A stretch of 32,381 bases of DNA from JBEGTT01 sp041179245. GTDB taxonomy: Bacteria > Pseudomonadota > Gammaproteobacteria > Burkholderiales > Rhodocyclaceae. How positions within the stretch are numbered: position 1 is the first letter of the stretch; every line of letters starts with the position of its first letter. Made by a program: the position numbers and the translations under genes. This document shows positions 1 through 6,057 of this stretch, one piece after another. The stretch spans positions 1 through 32,381 of the forward strand of contig JBEGTT010000188.1 in assembly GCA_041179245.1 (NCBI GenBank), read 5' to 3'. The notes below the pieces were generated by a model. The model saw nothing but the letters and a program-made list of their open reading frames with translations, did no database searches and was not told where the DNA came from.

Positions 1-57
1 CCCCCAGCAATTTTGGGAGGCCCTTTGGTTGTGTGAATAGATACTTGTGTAGCGCCT

Positions 58-525
58 TTAGCTAGTGGTAGTCGCTACACCTGTTGACATTGCTGCCCCT
101 GCAACAGCGCCTGCCTTGGTAATGGCGGCTGTGCCTGCCAGTATGCCACCCCCGCTAGCAGATAAAGCTCCCCCTCCCAAAGCCGCTAAGGAAGCGCTTT
201 CTAGGGCCGCTCCTGATAATGTGCTGATTACTGTTCCTGTGCTGGCTGTGCCAAGGACACCCGTTGCTCCTATAGTGGCCGCAATTGTTGGGGCTGCCAC
301 CGATGCCAATCCGCCTGTTGCAACCGTTGCGGCGACTATCGCAGCACTTTTTCCGGGATTTTCTTTGACGAAATCAATAGCAGAGTCAAGGCCGCCACAT
401 ACCCCGTCAATGATAACCGTAGAAACGACGGTATCCACCCCTCTACCGACTGAGCAAACGCCCTCGCCTATTGCTTCTCCTACTGGACAGATAATGTTGT
501 CGCAAATTGCATCCCATAGACCCAT
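58..525 (-). CDS. Small Gly/Ala-rich glycine-zipper-like protein, function unknown
   Basis: I do not recognise a named family. The 155-residue product starts at ATG 525, with GGAG six bases upstream; a TTG twelve bases further out is less likely. All four cysteines (C8, C13, C24, C43) lie in the first 43 residues. From about residue 60 onward the protein is almost entirely Gly, Ala, Ser, Thr, Val and Ile, with small-residue repeats such as GGGALSASGGGILAG, typical of tightly packed membrane helices (glycine zippers). There is no clear signal peptide. Long Ala/Gly/Thr helices of this kind occur in pore-forming or membrane-inserting proteins, but that role is inference here. The gene is divergent from the XRE regulator at 663, which may control it. 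The opposite strand also has a long open frame, but its Pro/Ala composition marks it as a complement shadow. Confidence 0.65.
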   Translation of the reverse strand: MGLWDAICDNIICPVGEAIGEGVCSVGRGVDTVVSTVIIDGVCGGLDSAIDFVKENPGKSAAIVAATVATGGLASVAAPTIAATIGATGVLGTASTGTVISTLSGAALESASLAALGGGALSASGGGILAGTAAITKAGAVAGAAMSTGVATTTS

Positions 526-554
526 GATTTTCTCCAATCCCTTCGGAAAATAAA

Positions 555-581
555 CATCATGGGAGAAGGGATCTCATGATG
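555..581 (-). promoter_or_regulatory. Bulged inverted repeat in the leader of the Gly/Ala-rich gene
   Basis: Perfect 7-bp arms CATCATG (555-561) and CATGATG (575-581) surround a 13-base spacer. Allowing a two-base bulge, the pairing extends inward as CATCAT-GAGA against TCTC-ATGATG, leaving a loop of about five bases (AGGGA). It lies 30-56 bases upstream of the minus-strand start codon, so it could be an RNA hairpin in the 5' leader or a protein-binding site. It is not followed by a T-run in a position that would make it a terminator. Confidence 0.45.
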
Positions 582-613
582 TCGTCTATCCTAAAAGTGA
601 ATGACGAATAATT

Positions 614-628
614 CTACGAATTACGTAG
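614..628. promoter_or_regulatory. Candidate operator: CTACG-N5-CGTAG palindrome
   Basis: CTACG (614-618), five bases, then CGTAG (624-628) form a perfect dyad in the divergent spacer 35 bp upstream of the XRE regulator start. The hexamer ACGAAT occurs at 604-609, 616-621 and 649-654 in the same spacer, and again at 1025-1030 just after the regulator gene. Such spacing fits autoregulation by the adjacent helix-turn-helix protein, but binding is inference. Confidence 0.4.
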
Positions 629-662
629 AGTTGGATCAAGGTAAATTTACGAATATCGAAGG

Positions 663-971
663 ATGGCAAAACATCCTCAAACGGTATTCGGTCAGAGATT
701 GCGGGCAGCGCGGGAACGTGCCGGCCTGCCACAAGATCGTTTGGGGGTAATGATTGGGCTAGATGAATTTTGTAGCAGTGCGCGAATTAGCCGTTATGAG
801 ACGGGCACGCATGAGCCGCCGTTTGCGGTGGCGGAGAGTTTAGCTGCTGCTTTGAGTGTTCCGGCCGCGTATTTTTATTGTGCCGATGAGCAAATGGCCA
901 ATATCGTATTAGCGCTCCATGCCGCACCAGAGGCAGCTCGTTCCAGTGTGCTGGCGATGCTTACTGCTTAA
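663..971 (+). CDS. Small XRE-family helix-turn-helix regulator
   Basis: A 102-residue DNA-binding protein. Residues about 9-70 form a Cro/C1-type helix-turn-helix: FGQRLRAARERAGLPQDRLG gives the first two helices, and SSARISRYETGTHEPP holds the recognition helix and the usual ISRYE.G...P ending. The rest (about 70-102) is a short helical tail rich in Ala and Leu, too short for a peptidase or ligand-binding domain, so this is not a LexA- or CI-type cleavable repressor. The ATG at 663 is preceded immediately by GAAGG, with no well-spaced Shine-Dalgarno, so translation may be weak. It is divergent from the Gly/Ala-rich gene; the dyad at 614-628 suggests that it regulates itself and that neighbour. 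Confidence 0.85.
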   Translation: MAKHPQTVFGQRLRAARERAGLPQDRLGVMIGLDEFCSSARISRYETGTHEPPFAVAESLAAALSVPAAYFYCADEQMANIVLALHAAPEAARSSVLAMLTA

Positions 972-1010
972 CTTACGACCGCTAAAATATTGCCTTCTAG
1001 TGACGTTTAT

Positions 1011-1033
1011 TTCGTTGAATTTGAACGAATTTT
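1011..1033 (+). terminator. Weak hairpin plus T-run after the XRE gene
   Basis: TTCGTT (1011-1016) and AACGAA (1024-1029) pair across a seven-base loop and are followed by TTTT. The stem is only 6 bp and AT-rich, so termination would be weak. It also contains the ACGAA core seen upstream of the regulator, so an operator role is possible instead. Confidence 0.3.
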
Positions 1034-1088
1034 CCTGTGCTTTCATGGCTAATGTGATTCACGGGAAAACACCAATGTATTCAGTGCG

Positions 1089-1771
1089 TTAGCTTTTTTC
1101 TAGCAAATGCCTCATTGCCCGCACATCTCCATGTAACGAAGTCAGCGTTTCCTCAAATGATAGGTAGGGCAAATACTCTCTCACGGTGGTGGCGATGATT
1201 TTGGCTTGGGCTAGATCGCGGGGTCTTTTGATGGCGGACCGGTCAGCTTTTTGAGACAGCCAGGCTTTGTGCAGGGCAAAGGCGCGTGGATCAGGTGCAT
1301 GAATGGATACTGGCCAGCCATCTTCCGCGATGGCAACCGTTTTATTTAATGGACTCAAAGGTGCGATCAATCTTTTTTAGCATCCCCAGCAGGCCATTGC
1401 CATCCAATTTTTCGGATACCACGGTTAATTTCCGGCGATTGTCGTACAGCAGATCTACATCACCGGAGGGCTTTGTTCATCCGGGACTGCTCGTCGAGCT
1501 GTGTTTTGATGGCTAAGAAGCGTTCGTCAGCGGCGATTTTCCCCTGTTTGAAAGCCGTTAACACCGCCTCTGTTTCAGGAGAGCGTTTACCGAGAGTTCT
1601 GCCATAACCTCGACAGTCGCGGTCCCTAAAAAGGTATTCGGTTCCGCGAATAGTTTTCCATCGCATCCCGTAAGCATGCGCTATCGTATGTTCCTGCGCG
1701 GCCTGAAAATTTTCAAACAGTTGTTCCGTATTAACCAGATTTAGGCGATGCTGATTTGAGAGGGATTTCAT
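1089..1771 (-). pseudogene. Decayed GSU2403-type nucleotidyltransferase-fold gene with two internal deletions
   Basis: Three pieces of one protein survive on the minus strand in different frames. Piece 1 (1771-1460, 103 aa) has the family's N-terminal region, with RGTEYLFRDRDCRGYGRTLG followed by SPETEAVL and ending LDEQSRMNKALR. A stop follows at once. Piece 2 (about 1458-1371) resumes in another frame as GDVDLLYDNRRKLTVV and ends DRTFESIK before a stop. Piece 3 (down to 1089) continues in a third frame with NKTVAIAEDGWPVSIHAPDP and RAFALHKAWLSQ, and runs to LEKS. From memory of the family, roughly 40 residues including the GTNALYAYE-like core strand are missing at the first junction, and the region after the DRTFE-like motif is missing at the second. 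The DVD acidic motif remains. The gene cannot make a full product. It sits between the XRE/Gly-rich pair and ubiX and has its own promoter-like sequence. Confidence 0.8.
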
Positions 1772-1801
1772 GATGTTGCCGGCAAAAATGCAGTGATTGC
1801 T

Positions 1802-1830
1802 ATTTTGACGGAAACATTTATATATATCAA
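1802..1830 (-). promoter_or_regulatory. Sigma70-like promoter upstream of the pseudogene
   Basis: On the minus strand TTGATA (1830-1825) is separated by exactly 17 bases from CAAAAT (1807-1802). The -35 is a close match, the -10 matches at four of six positions, and the region is AT-rich. It starts directly after the ubiX stop codon and points at the decayed gene's start at 1771. Confidence 0.45.
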
Positions 1831-2469
1831 TTAACTAGAGCTTCCCCACGGCTGCATTAGCGTGTGGGGAATCCTGAGTTGGTCGAGGATTCTGGCGACC
1901 ACAAAATCCACAAGATCGTTGACTGTCTGTGGGTGGTGATAGAACCCCGGGCTCGGCGGCAGGATGACGGCACCTGCTCGCGCAAGCCGAAGCATATTTT
2001 CCAAATGGATGACTGAAAAAGGACTCTCTCTGGGAACAATAACCAGCTTTCGCCCTTCTTTAAGGACGACATCAGCGGCTCGTTCAATCAGGTTGTCCGA
2101 TAGACCTTGAGCGACAGAGGCGAGTGTTCCCATGCTGCAAGGACAAATGACCATCGCATCCGGAGGGTTGGAGCCGGATGCGATGGGTGAAAACCAAGCT
2201 TCTCGCCCATAAACCTCCAGTGCGCCGGGAAGATTGGGTGATTGTTTCAATAAGCGTTCCAACAAGAGTGAACGTGTTTCTTCTGGCCGCGAGGAGAGTG
2301 CCAGCGCCATTTCCTGTTGGGCAACGATTTGGGCTGCTTGGGAATACACCAGTTGAACGTGGCAATTGGCGGCCAGCAAGGCTTCTAGCAAGCGTAGGCC
2401 GTAGGGCATTCCCGATGCCCCTGTCCAAGCGAGGCAAATTTTGGGTGTGGCGTGTTCAGACTCTGGCAT
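1831..2469 (-). CDS. ubiX: Flavin prenyltransferase UbiX
   Basis: UbiX joins dimethylallyl phosphate to reduced FMN, making the prenylated flavin cofactor used by the decarboxylase UbiD in ubiquinone synthesis. The 212-residue product has the FMN-binding TGASG at 16-20. It also has the conserved core CPCSMGTLA followed by LSDNLIERAADVVLKE and VPRESPFS (about 109-152), and the C-terminal FYHHPQTVNDLVDFVVARILDQL signature. The start was set at ATG 2469, two bases after the stop of the upstream membrane-protein gene; the frame stays open further upstream, but that part has no family similarity. It is the last gene of the minus-strand operon that starts at lptD. No ubiD is visible in the window. 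Confidence 0.95.
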   Translation of the reverse strand: MPESEHATPKICLAWTGASGMPYGLRLLEALLAANCHVQLVYSQAAQIVAQQEMALALSSRPEETRSLLLERLLKQSPNLPGALEVYGREAWFSPIASGSNPPDAMVICPCSMGTLASVAQGLSDNLIERAADVVLKEGRKLVIVPRESPFSVIHLENMLRLARAGAVILPPSPGFYHHPQTVNDLVDFVVARILDQLRIPHTLMQPWGSSS

Positions 2470-2471
2470 GG

Positions 2472-3041
2472 CTAGCTCGCTGGGGTGGCTTCTGAGGGTG
2501 ATGTTACGTGTAAATCTAGAGAGGCTTGTAAGTGACTGGCAATCAAGCCATTGAGGGTTCCTGAAATCAGGGCGGTTAGGCTGAAGATGGGAATCATGTG
2601 GTACAGGCCATCGTGGGGAATAAGCCATAAGCGCGCCAGAACCAATTGTCCTCCGATATGAGCGAACGCAGCCAATAAGCTCCAGCTAACCATCCCAAAC
2701 CATCGGCGTGGAAGGTATTGTCCTAAGGCTAAAATAAACAAACTACAGATCGCGCCAGCGATGCTCAGAAAAAACCCGGGGGTTAAAAATTGGCCGAGCA
2801 GCAGGCTGACGGCAAATACCCGCAAGCCAGTAACCCAAGCCGCCGTTCCCCATCCATAGCGAGCCAAAACCAGCAAGGTAACGATATTGGCTAATCCGGG
2901 TTTGACACCGGGAAGCGGGGTTGGGATAGCCGCATCGAGCAGGGATAAACCAATCGCTGCAGTGGCTAGCCCAGCAATTTGCCGGTCAGTGCCGGTAATG
3001 CTGAGAAAAATAGGTGGTTTTTCAGTAGGCAAGGGAGTCAT
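2472..3041 (-). CDS. Gx transporter / heptaprenyl diphosphate synthase component I-like membrane protein
   Basis: A 189-residue integral membrane protein of the Hpre_diP_synt_I (COG4769, 'Gx transporter') family. Its hallmark is GVKPGLANIVTLLVLARYGW near residue 45, followed by several hydrophobic segments (LRVFAVSLLLGQFL, FFLSIAGAICSLFILALG, WSLLAAFAHIGGQLVLARLW, IPIFSLTALISGTLNGLIA). An N-terminal segment (about 16-35) is also hydrophobic, giving about six membrane spans. Family members often sit beside NusG_II proteins, as here: the ATG at 3041 lies 20 bases inside the preceding NusG_II gene, so the two are translationally coupled. The substrate is unknown. The name 'heptaprenyl diphosphate synthase' is historical, and neither prenyl synthase activity nor its motifs can be seen. 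The sequence suggests a small S-component-like transporter or scaffold. Confidence 0.85.
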   Translation of the reverse strand: MTPLPTEKPPIFLSITGTDRQIAGLATAAIGLSLLDAAIPTPLPGVKPGLANIVTLLVLARYGWGTAAWVTGLRVFAVSLLLGQFLTPGFFLSIAGAICSLFILALGQYLPRRWFGMVSWSLLAAFAHIGGQLVLARLWLIPHDGLYHMIPIFSLTALISGTLNGLIASHLQASLDLHVTSPSEATPAS

Positions 3042-3399
3042 AGGCTTTTTGCCTCCCGCGAATTTGTAAACTGACCTGATTGGGGGCACAGATGGCGATT
3101 TCCCCATTCCGTGATAACCAGCCTTGTTTGACGCAATATTGCCGAGGACCTGGGTCAGAGGCGACTCGGGCCCGTCCGCCGCCAATTTCAATTTGGGTTT
3201 CTCCCAGCGGGCCGCTGACGTGGATAAGTTGTTTTTTGTGCAAATCGAGTTCGGCGAAGAGTGTTCCATTTTGTCGAACAACTGCCCACTCCCCCATTCC
3301 ATCAGTTTGCCAAAAGATTTGGAATGCCATCAGCACAGCGAGAATCGCCAAGGAAAATAGCCCAATATCTCCGGGTTGAATACCTTGTAACCACCGCAT
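3022..3399 (-). CDS. NusG domain II-containing membrane-anchored protein
   Basis: A 125-residue protein with one N-terminal membrane anchor (about 11-30, GDIGLFSLAILAVLMAFQIF) and an extracytoplasmic NusG_II-type beta domain. The domain signature is the C-terminal block QYCVKQGWLSRNGEIAICAP, with two conserved Cys and the GW.SR.G turn, after a glycine-rich hairpin (IEIGGGRARVASDPGP). The ATG at 3399 lies two bases after the rapZ stop; a longer open frame reaches into rapZ but has no family similarity there. The 3' end overlaps the start of the Gx membrane-protein gene by 20 bases. In other bacteria this pair recurs together, sometimes with ApbE-type flavin transferases. The biochemical function is unknown, and despite the name nothing here implies a transcription role. 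Confidence 0.85.
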   Translation of the reverse strand: MRWLQGIQPGDIGLFSLAILAVLMAFQIFWQTDGMGEWAVVRQNGTLFAELDLHKKQLIHVSGPLGETQIEIGGGRARVASDPGPRQYCVKQGWLSRNGEIAICAPNQVSLQIRGRQKAYDSLAY

Positions 3400-3401
3400 G
3401 T

Positions 3402-4256
3402 TTAGGTATGTGCCGGGATGGATCGGTGACGGACAAGGGTCCGGGTGGCGGCCGATGTTTTGAATTGTGTGGCTAGCCATTCGGCGATAAATACGGAACG
3501 GTGCTGCCCACCAGTGCACCCAATAGCAACGGTTAAATAGGACCGGTTATCGGCGATATAGGCGGGTAACCAGCGTTGTACAAAGCGATGAATATCGGCA
3601 CGCATTTCCAGCACTTCAGGTTGGGCTGACAGAAAATCGGCGACTGGCTGGTCTTTGCCGGTGAGTGGTTGCAAGGCGGGTTCGTAATGGGGATTGGGCA
3701 GACAGCGAACGTCAAATACCAGATCGGCATCTAGTGGCAGGCCATTCTTGAATCCGAACGATTGAAATAAAAGGGTTAGGCCTCCACCACTGGGGGCGTC
3801 GATAAATTGACGCACCCATGCGCGCAACGCATTGGCTTTCAGATCACTGGTGTCGATCCGGTGGCCAAAGTGAGCGATGGGTTCAATTTGATCACGTTCA
3901 GTCTGAATTGCTTCAATAAGGGTAATGTCATGGGTGCCTAAGGGGTGCTTTCGCCGGGTTTCTGAAAAACGTTTTAGGAGCACCTCGTCACGGGCATCTA
4001 GGTAGAGTAGGCGATAACGTAGGCCTTGCTTTCCCAGCGCTTCTAGTTGGATGGGCAGGGTTTGAATGCCTTTGCCTGAGCGGGCATCAATGGCAATTGC
4101 GGCTTTCTCAATACCGTCATCCGCCAAATTGGTGGTGAGTTGGCTGAGCATGGAAACCGGCAGGTTATCGACGCAGTAATACCCGCTGTCTTCCAGTAAT
4201 CGCAAGGCCACTGATTTGCCGGAGCCGGAGAGTCCGCTAATCAGAACAAGATCCAT
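3402..4256 (-). CDS. rapZ: RapZ/YvcJ-family nucleotide-binding protein
   Basis: RapZ proteins couple an N-terminal P-loop ATPase-like domain to a C-terminal sensor domain. In E. coli RapZ senses glucosamine-6-phosphate and delivers the GlmZ small RNA to RNase E. The 284-residue product has a Walker A motif GLSGSGKS at 8-15, the YYCVDNLP signature at 27-33, and the C-terminal metabolite-binding loop GCTGGQHRS at 246-254, where E. coli has K at the Q position. The tail ends RHRSIPAHT, without the basic cluster that E. coli uses for RNA binding. Four bases separate it from rsmA upstream. In betaproteobacteria rapZ usually lies elsewhere (near hprK), so this operon context is uncommon as far as I know. 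Confidence 0.95.
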   Translation of the reverse strand: MDLVLISGLSGSGKSVALRLLEDSGYYCVDNLPVSMLSQLTTNLADDGIEKAAIAIDARSGKGIQTLPIQLEALGKQGLRYRLLYLDARDEVLLKRFSETRRKHPLGTHDITLIEAIQTERDQIEPIAHFGHRIDTSDLKANALRAWVRQFIDAPSGGGLTLLFQSFGFKNGLPLDADLVFDVRCLPNPHYEPALQPLTGKDQPVADFLSAQPEVLEMRADIHRFVQRWLPAYIADNRSYLTVAIGCTGGQHRSVFIAEWLATQFKTSAATRTLVRHRSIPAHT

Positions 4257-4260
4257 GGGG

Positions 4261-5055
4261 TCACCGACTCACAAGGTAATTGGCAATCCGCACATAGTCA
4301 CTGACAGGCACATCTTCCGCACGTAAAGTCGGCACCAGCCCCAAGTCGGCAAACCCATCATCCCCCAACAGCCCTTTGAGGTTGTTGCGCAACATCTTGC
4401 GGCGCTGCGAAAACGCAGTAAGCACGACCTTGGCAAACAAGGCTTCGTCTTTGGCTTGAAGCTGATCAGCAGGCAGAGGCATTAGCCGTACCACCGCAGA
4501 CTCAACCTTGGGTGGAGGATCAAAGCTTTCTGGTGGCACATCCAACAACCATTCCATCGCAAACCGGTATTGCAGCATCACTGAAATCCGGCTGAACTCA
4601 GAGTTGCCAGGTTCGGCCACCATGCGCTCAACCACTTCTTTTTGCAGCATGAAGTGCATGTCGTAGACGCGGTTGGCGTAAGTGGCTAAATGGAATAACA
4701 AGGGTGTTGAAATGTTGTAAGGCAGATTCCCTGCAATACGCAGCTTGCTGCCTATGGGTGCCAGCGGTGCAAAGTCAAAGGCTAGCGCATCCCCTTCGTG
4801 AATCACCAACTGTTCGCGGGTGTACTGTTTTTTCAGGCGGGCAATCAGGTCCCGGTCAATTTCGACCACATGTAAAGGCTGCTGAAATTGGGCCAAGCGT
4901 TTAACCAGCGGCACCGTTAGCGCGCCCAGACCCGGCCCAATTTCGACTACCGTGTCACCCGCGTGAGGGTCAATTGCCGACACAATGCCGTTAATCACCC
5001 CCTGATCGATCAGAAAATTTTGCCCAAACCGTTTACGTGCGATATGGCCTTTCAT
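4261..5055 (-). CDS. rsmA: 16S rRNA (adenine1518-N6/adenine1519-N6)-dimethyltransferase
   Basis: RsmA (KsgA) dimethylates two adjacent adenines in the 3' hairpin of 16S rRNA late in 30S assembly, using S-adenosylmethionine. The 264-residue product begins with the family signature RKRFGQNFLID. It carries the SAM-binding motif VVEIGPGLGALT (about 37-48), acidic motif II (HVVEIDRDL), and the catalytic NLPYNIS (about 109-115). The length is normal. The ATG at 5055 overlaps the pdxA stop in an ATGA arrangement, so the two are translationally coupled as in many proteobacteria. Confidence 0.97.
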   Translation of the reverse strand: MKGHIARKRFGQNFLIDQGVINGIVSAIDPHAGDTVVEIGPGLGALTVPLVKRLAQFQQPLHVVEIDRDLIARLKKQYTREQLVIHEGDALAFDFAPLAPIGSKLRIAGNLPYNISTPLLFHLATYANRVYDMHFMLQKEVVERMVAEPGNSEFSRISVMLQYRFAMEWLLDVPPESFDPPPKVESAVVRLMPLPADQLQAKDEALFAKVVLTAFSQRRKMLRNNLKGLLGDDGFADLGLVPTLRAEDVPVSDYVRIANYLVSR

Positions 5056-6047
5056 GTGAATGCCTTCCGTTCTGCCACAAACACGGCTTGGTTAATGGCT
5101 TCGATCAAACTACCGACTTCGGCTTTGCCGGTTCCTGCGAGATCAAGGGCGGTTCCGTGATCGACTGAGGTACGAATAATCGGCAAACCTAAGGTAACGT
5201 TGATGCCGTGACCAAAGGTGGCGTATTTCAGCGCCGTTAGCCCTTGATCGTGATACATCGCCAGCACCGCATCTCCCCGAGCCAAGCTGGGTGGGTTAAA
5301 CATCGTGTCAGCCGGTAAAGGCCCAATCAGATTCATGCCCTTGGCACGAAGTTCATCTAGTACAGGGATCATCACATCGATTTCTTCGCGGCCCAGATAC
5401 CCACCTTCACCGGCGTGAGGATTGAGTCCTGCGACCAGAATACGCGGTTCACCAATCCCGTATTTCTGGCGGATGTCAGCATGCAAAATTTGAATAATGT
5501 TGCGTAACAAATCCGGCGTAATGGCATCGGCCACTTCGCGTAACGGCAAATGTGTGGTGGCCAGCGCGACACGCAACGGGCCATGCGGCGTGTCACCGGC
5601 CAACATCATCACCACTAGCGGGGTATTGGTTTTTTCGGCGAGGTATTCGGTATGGCCGGTGAAAGGGATTCCCGCTTGATTGATTGCGCCCTTATGAACC
5701 GGCGCTGTGACCATCGCAGCAAACTCGCCTGACTGGCAACCAGACAACGCTCTGTCCAGAATATCCAACACATACGGCCCATTCGCAGCGTTTAACTGCC
5801 CTGCAACGCTAGATTCCCTCAACGGAATATGCAGCACATTCAGCGTGTTGGGGGCCATCGAAACCGCTTGGCCTTGAACATAATCAACAAGCCGGACCTC
5901 CAGCCCTAAGCGATGCGCCCGCTCTGCCAATAACGCTCGATCACCCAAAACAACGAGTGGTGTAGTCCAGCTTTGCGAGGCCAATTTTAAACAGAGCTCA
6001 GGGCCGACCCCTGCGGGTTCTCCACTGGTAATTGCAATGAAATTCAC
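5052..6047 (-). CDS. pdxA: 4-hydroxythreonine-4-phosphate dehydrogenase
   Basis: PdxA oxidises 4-phosphohydroxy-L-threonine with NAD(P) in the DXP-dependent pathway to pyridoxal phosphate. The protein begins FIAITSGEPAGVGPEL, the family N-terminus. It has metal-binding histidines in FTGHTEYLA and MYHDQGL, the glycine-rich GLNPHAGEGG, and GHGINVTLGLPIIRTSVDHGTA near the end. I set the start at GTG 6047, which gives 331 residues: it is the only plausible start codon between the surA stop (11 bases upstream) and the conserved sequence. The open frame continues upstream inside surA, but without PdxA similarity. The end overlaps rsmA by four bases. Confidence 0.95.
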   Translation of the reverse strand: MNFIAITSGEPAGVGPELCLKLASQSWTTPLVVLGDRALLAERAHRLGLEVRLVDYVQGQAVSMAPNTLNVLHIPLRESSVAGQLNAANGPYVLDILDRALSGCQSGEFAAMVTAPVHKGAINQAGIPFTGHTEYLAEKTNTPLVVMMLAGDTPHGPLRVALATTHLPLREVADAITPDLLRNIIQILHADIRQKYGIGEPRILVAGLNPHAGEGGYLGREEIDVMIPVLDELRAKGMNLIGPLPADTMFNPPSLARGDAVLAMYHDQGLTALKYATFGHGINVTLGLPIIRTSVDHGTALDLAGTGKAEVGSLIEAINQAVFVAERKAFT

Positions 6048-6057
6048 GAAATCAAAC

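Noticed and set aside
1..57. Possible hairpin at the left edge (CCC/GGG runs around AGCAATTTTG)
   Set aside because: The arms are three to four bases with mismatches, too weak to call a terminator; the flanking sequence is cut off.
65..553. A 162-codon plus-strand open frame opposite the glycine-rich gene
   Set aside because: Its Pro/Ala composition is the complement of Gly/Ala codons. It has no good ribosome binding site, whereas the minus frame has GGAG at the right distance.
2470..2628. N-terminal extension of ubiX
   Set aside because: The extra 53 residues overlap the upstream membrane-protein gene and have no family similarity; UbiX normally begins shortly before TGASG.
3042..3302. N-terminal extension of the Gx membrane protein
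   Set aside because: It is the NusG_II gene read in another frame. The conserved protein starts after ATG 3041.
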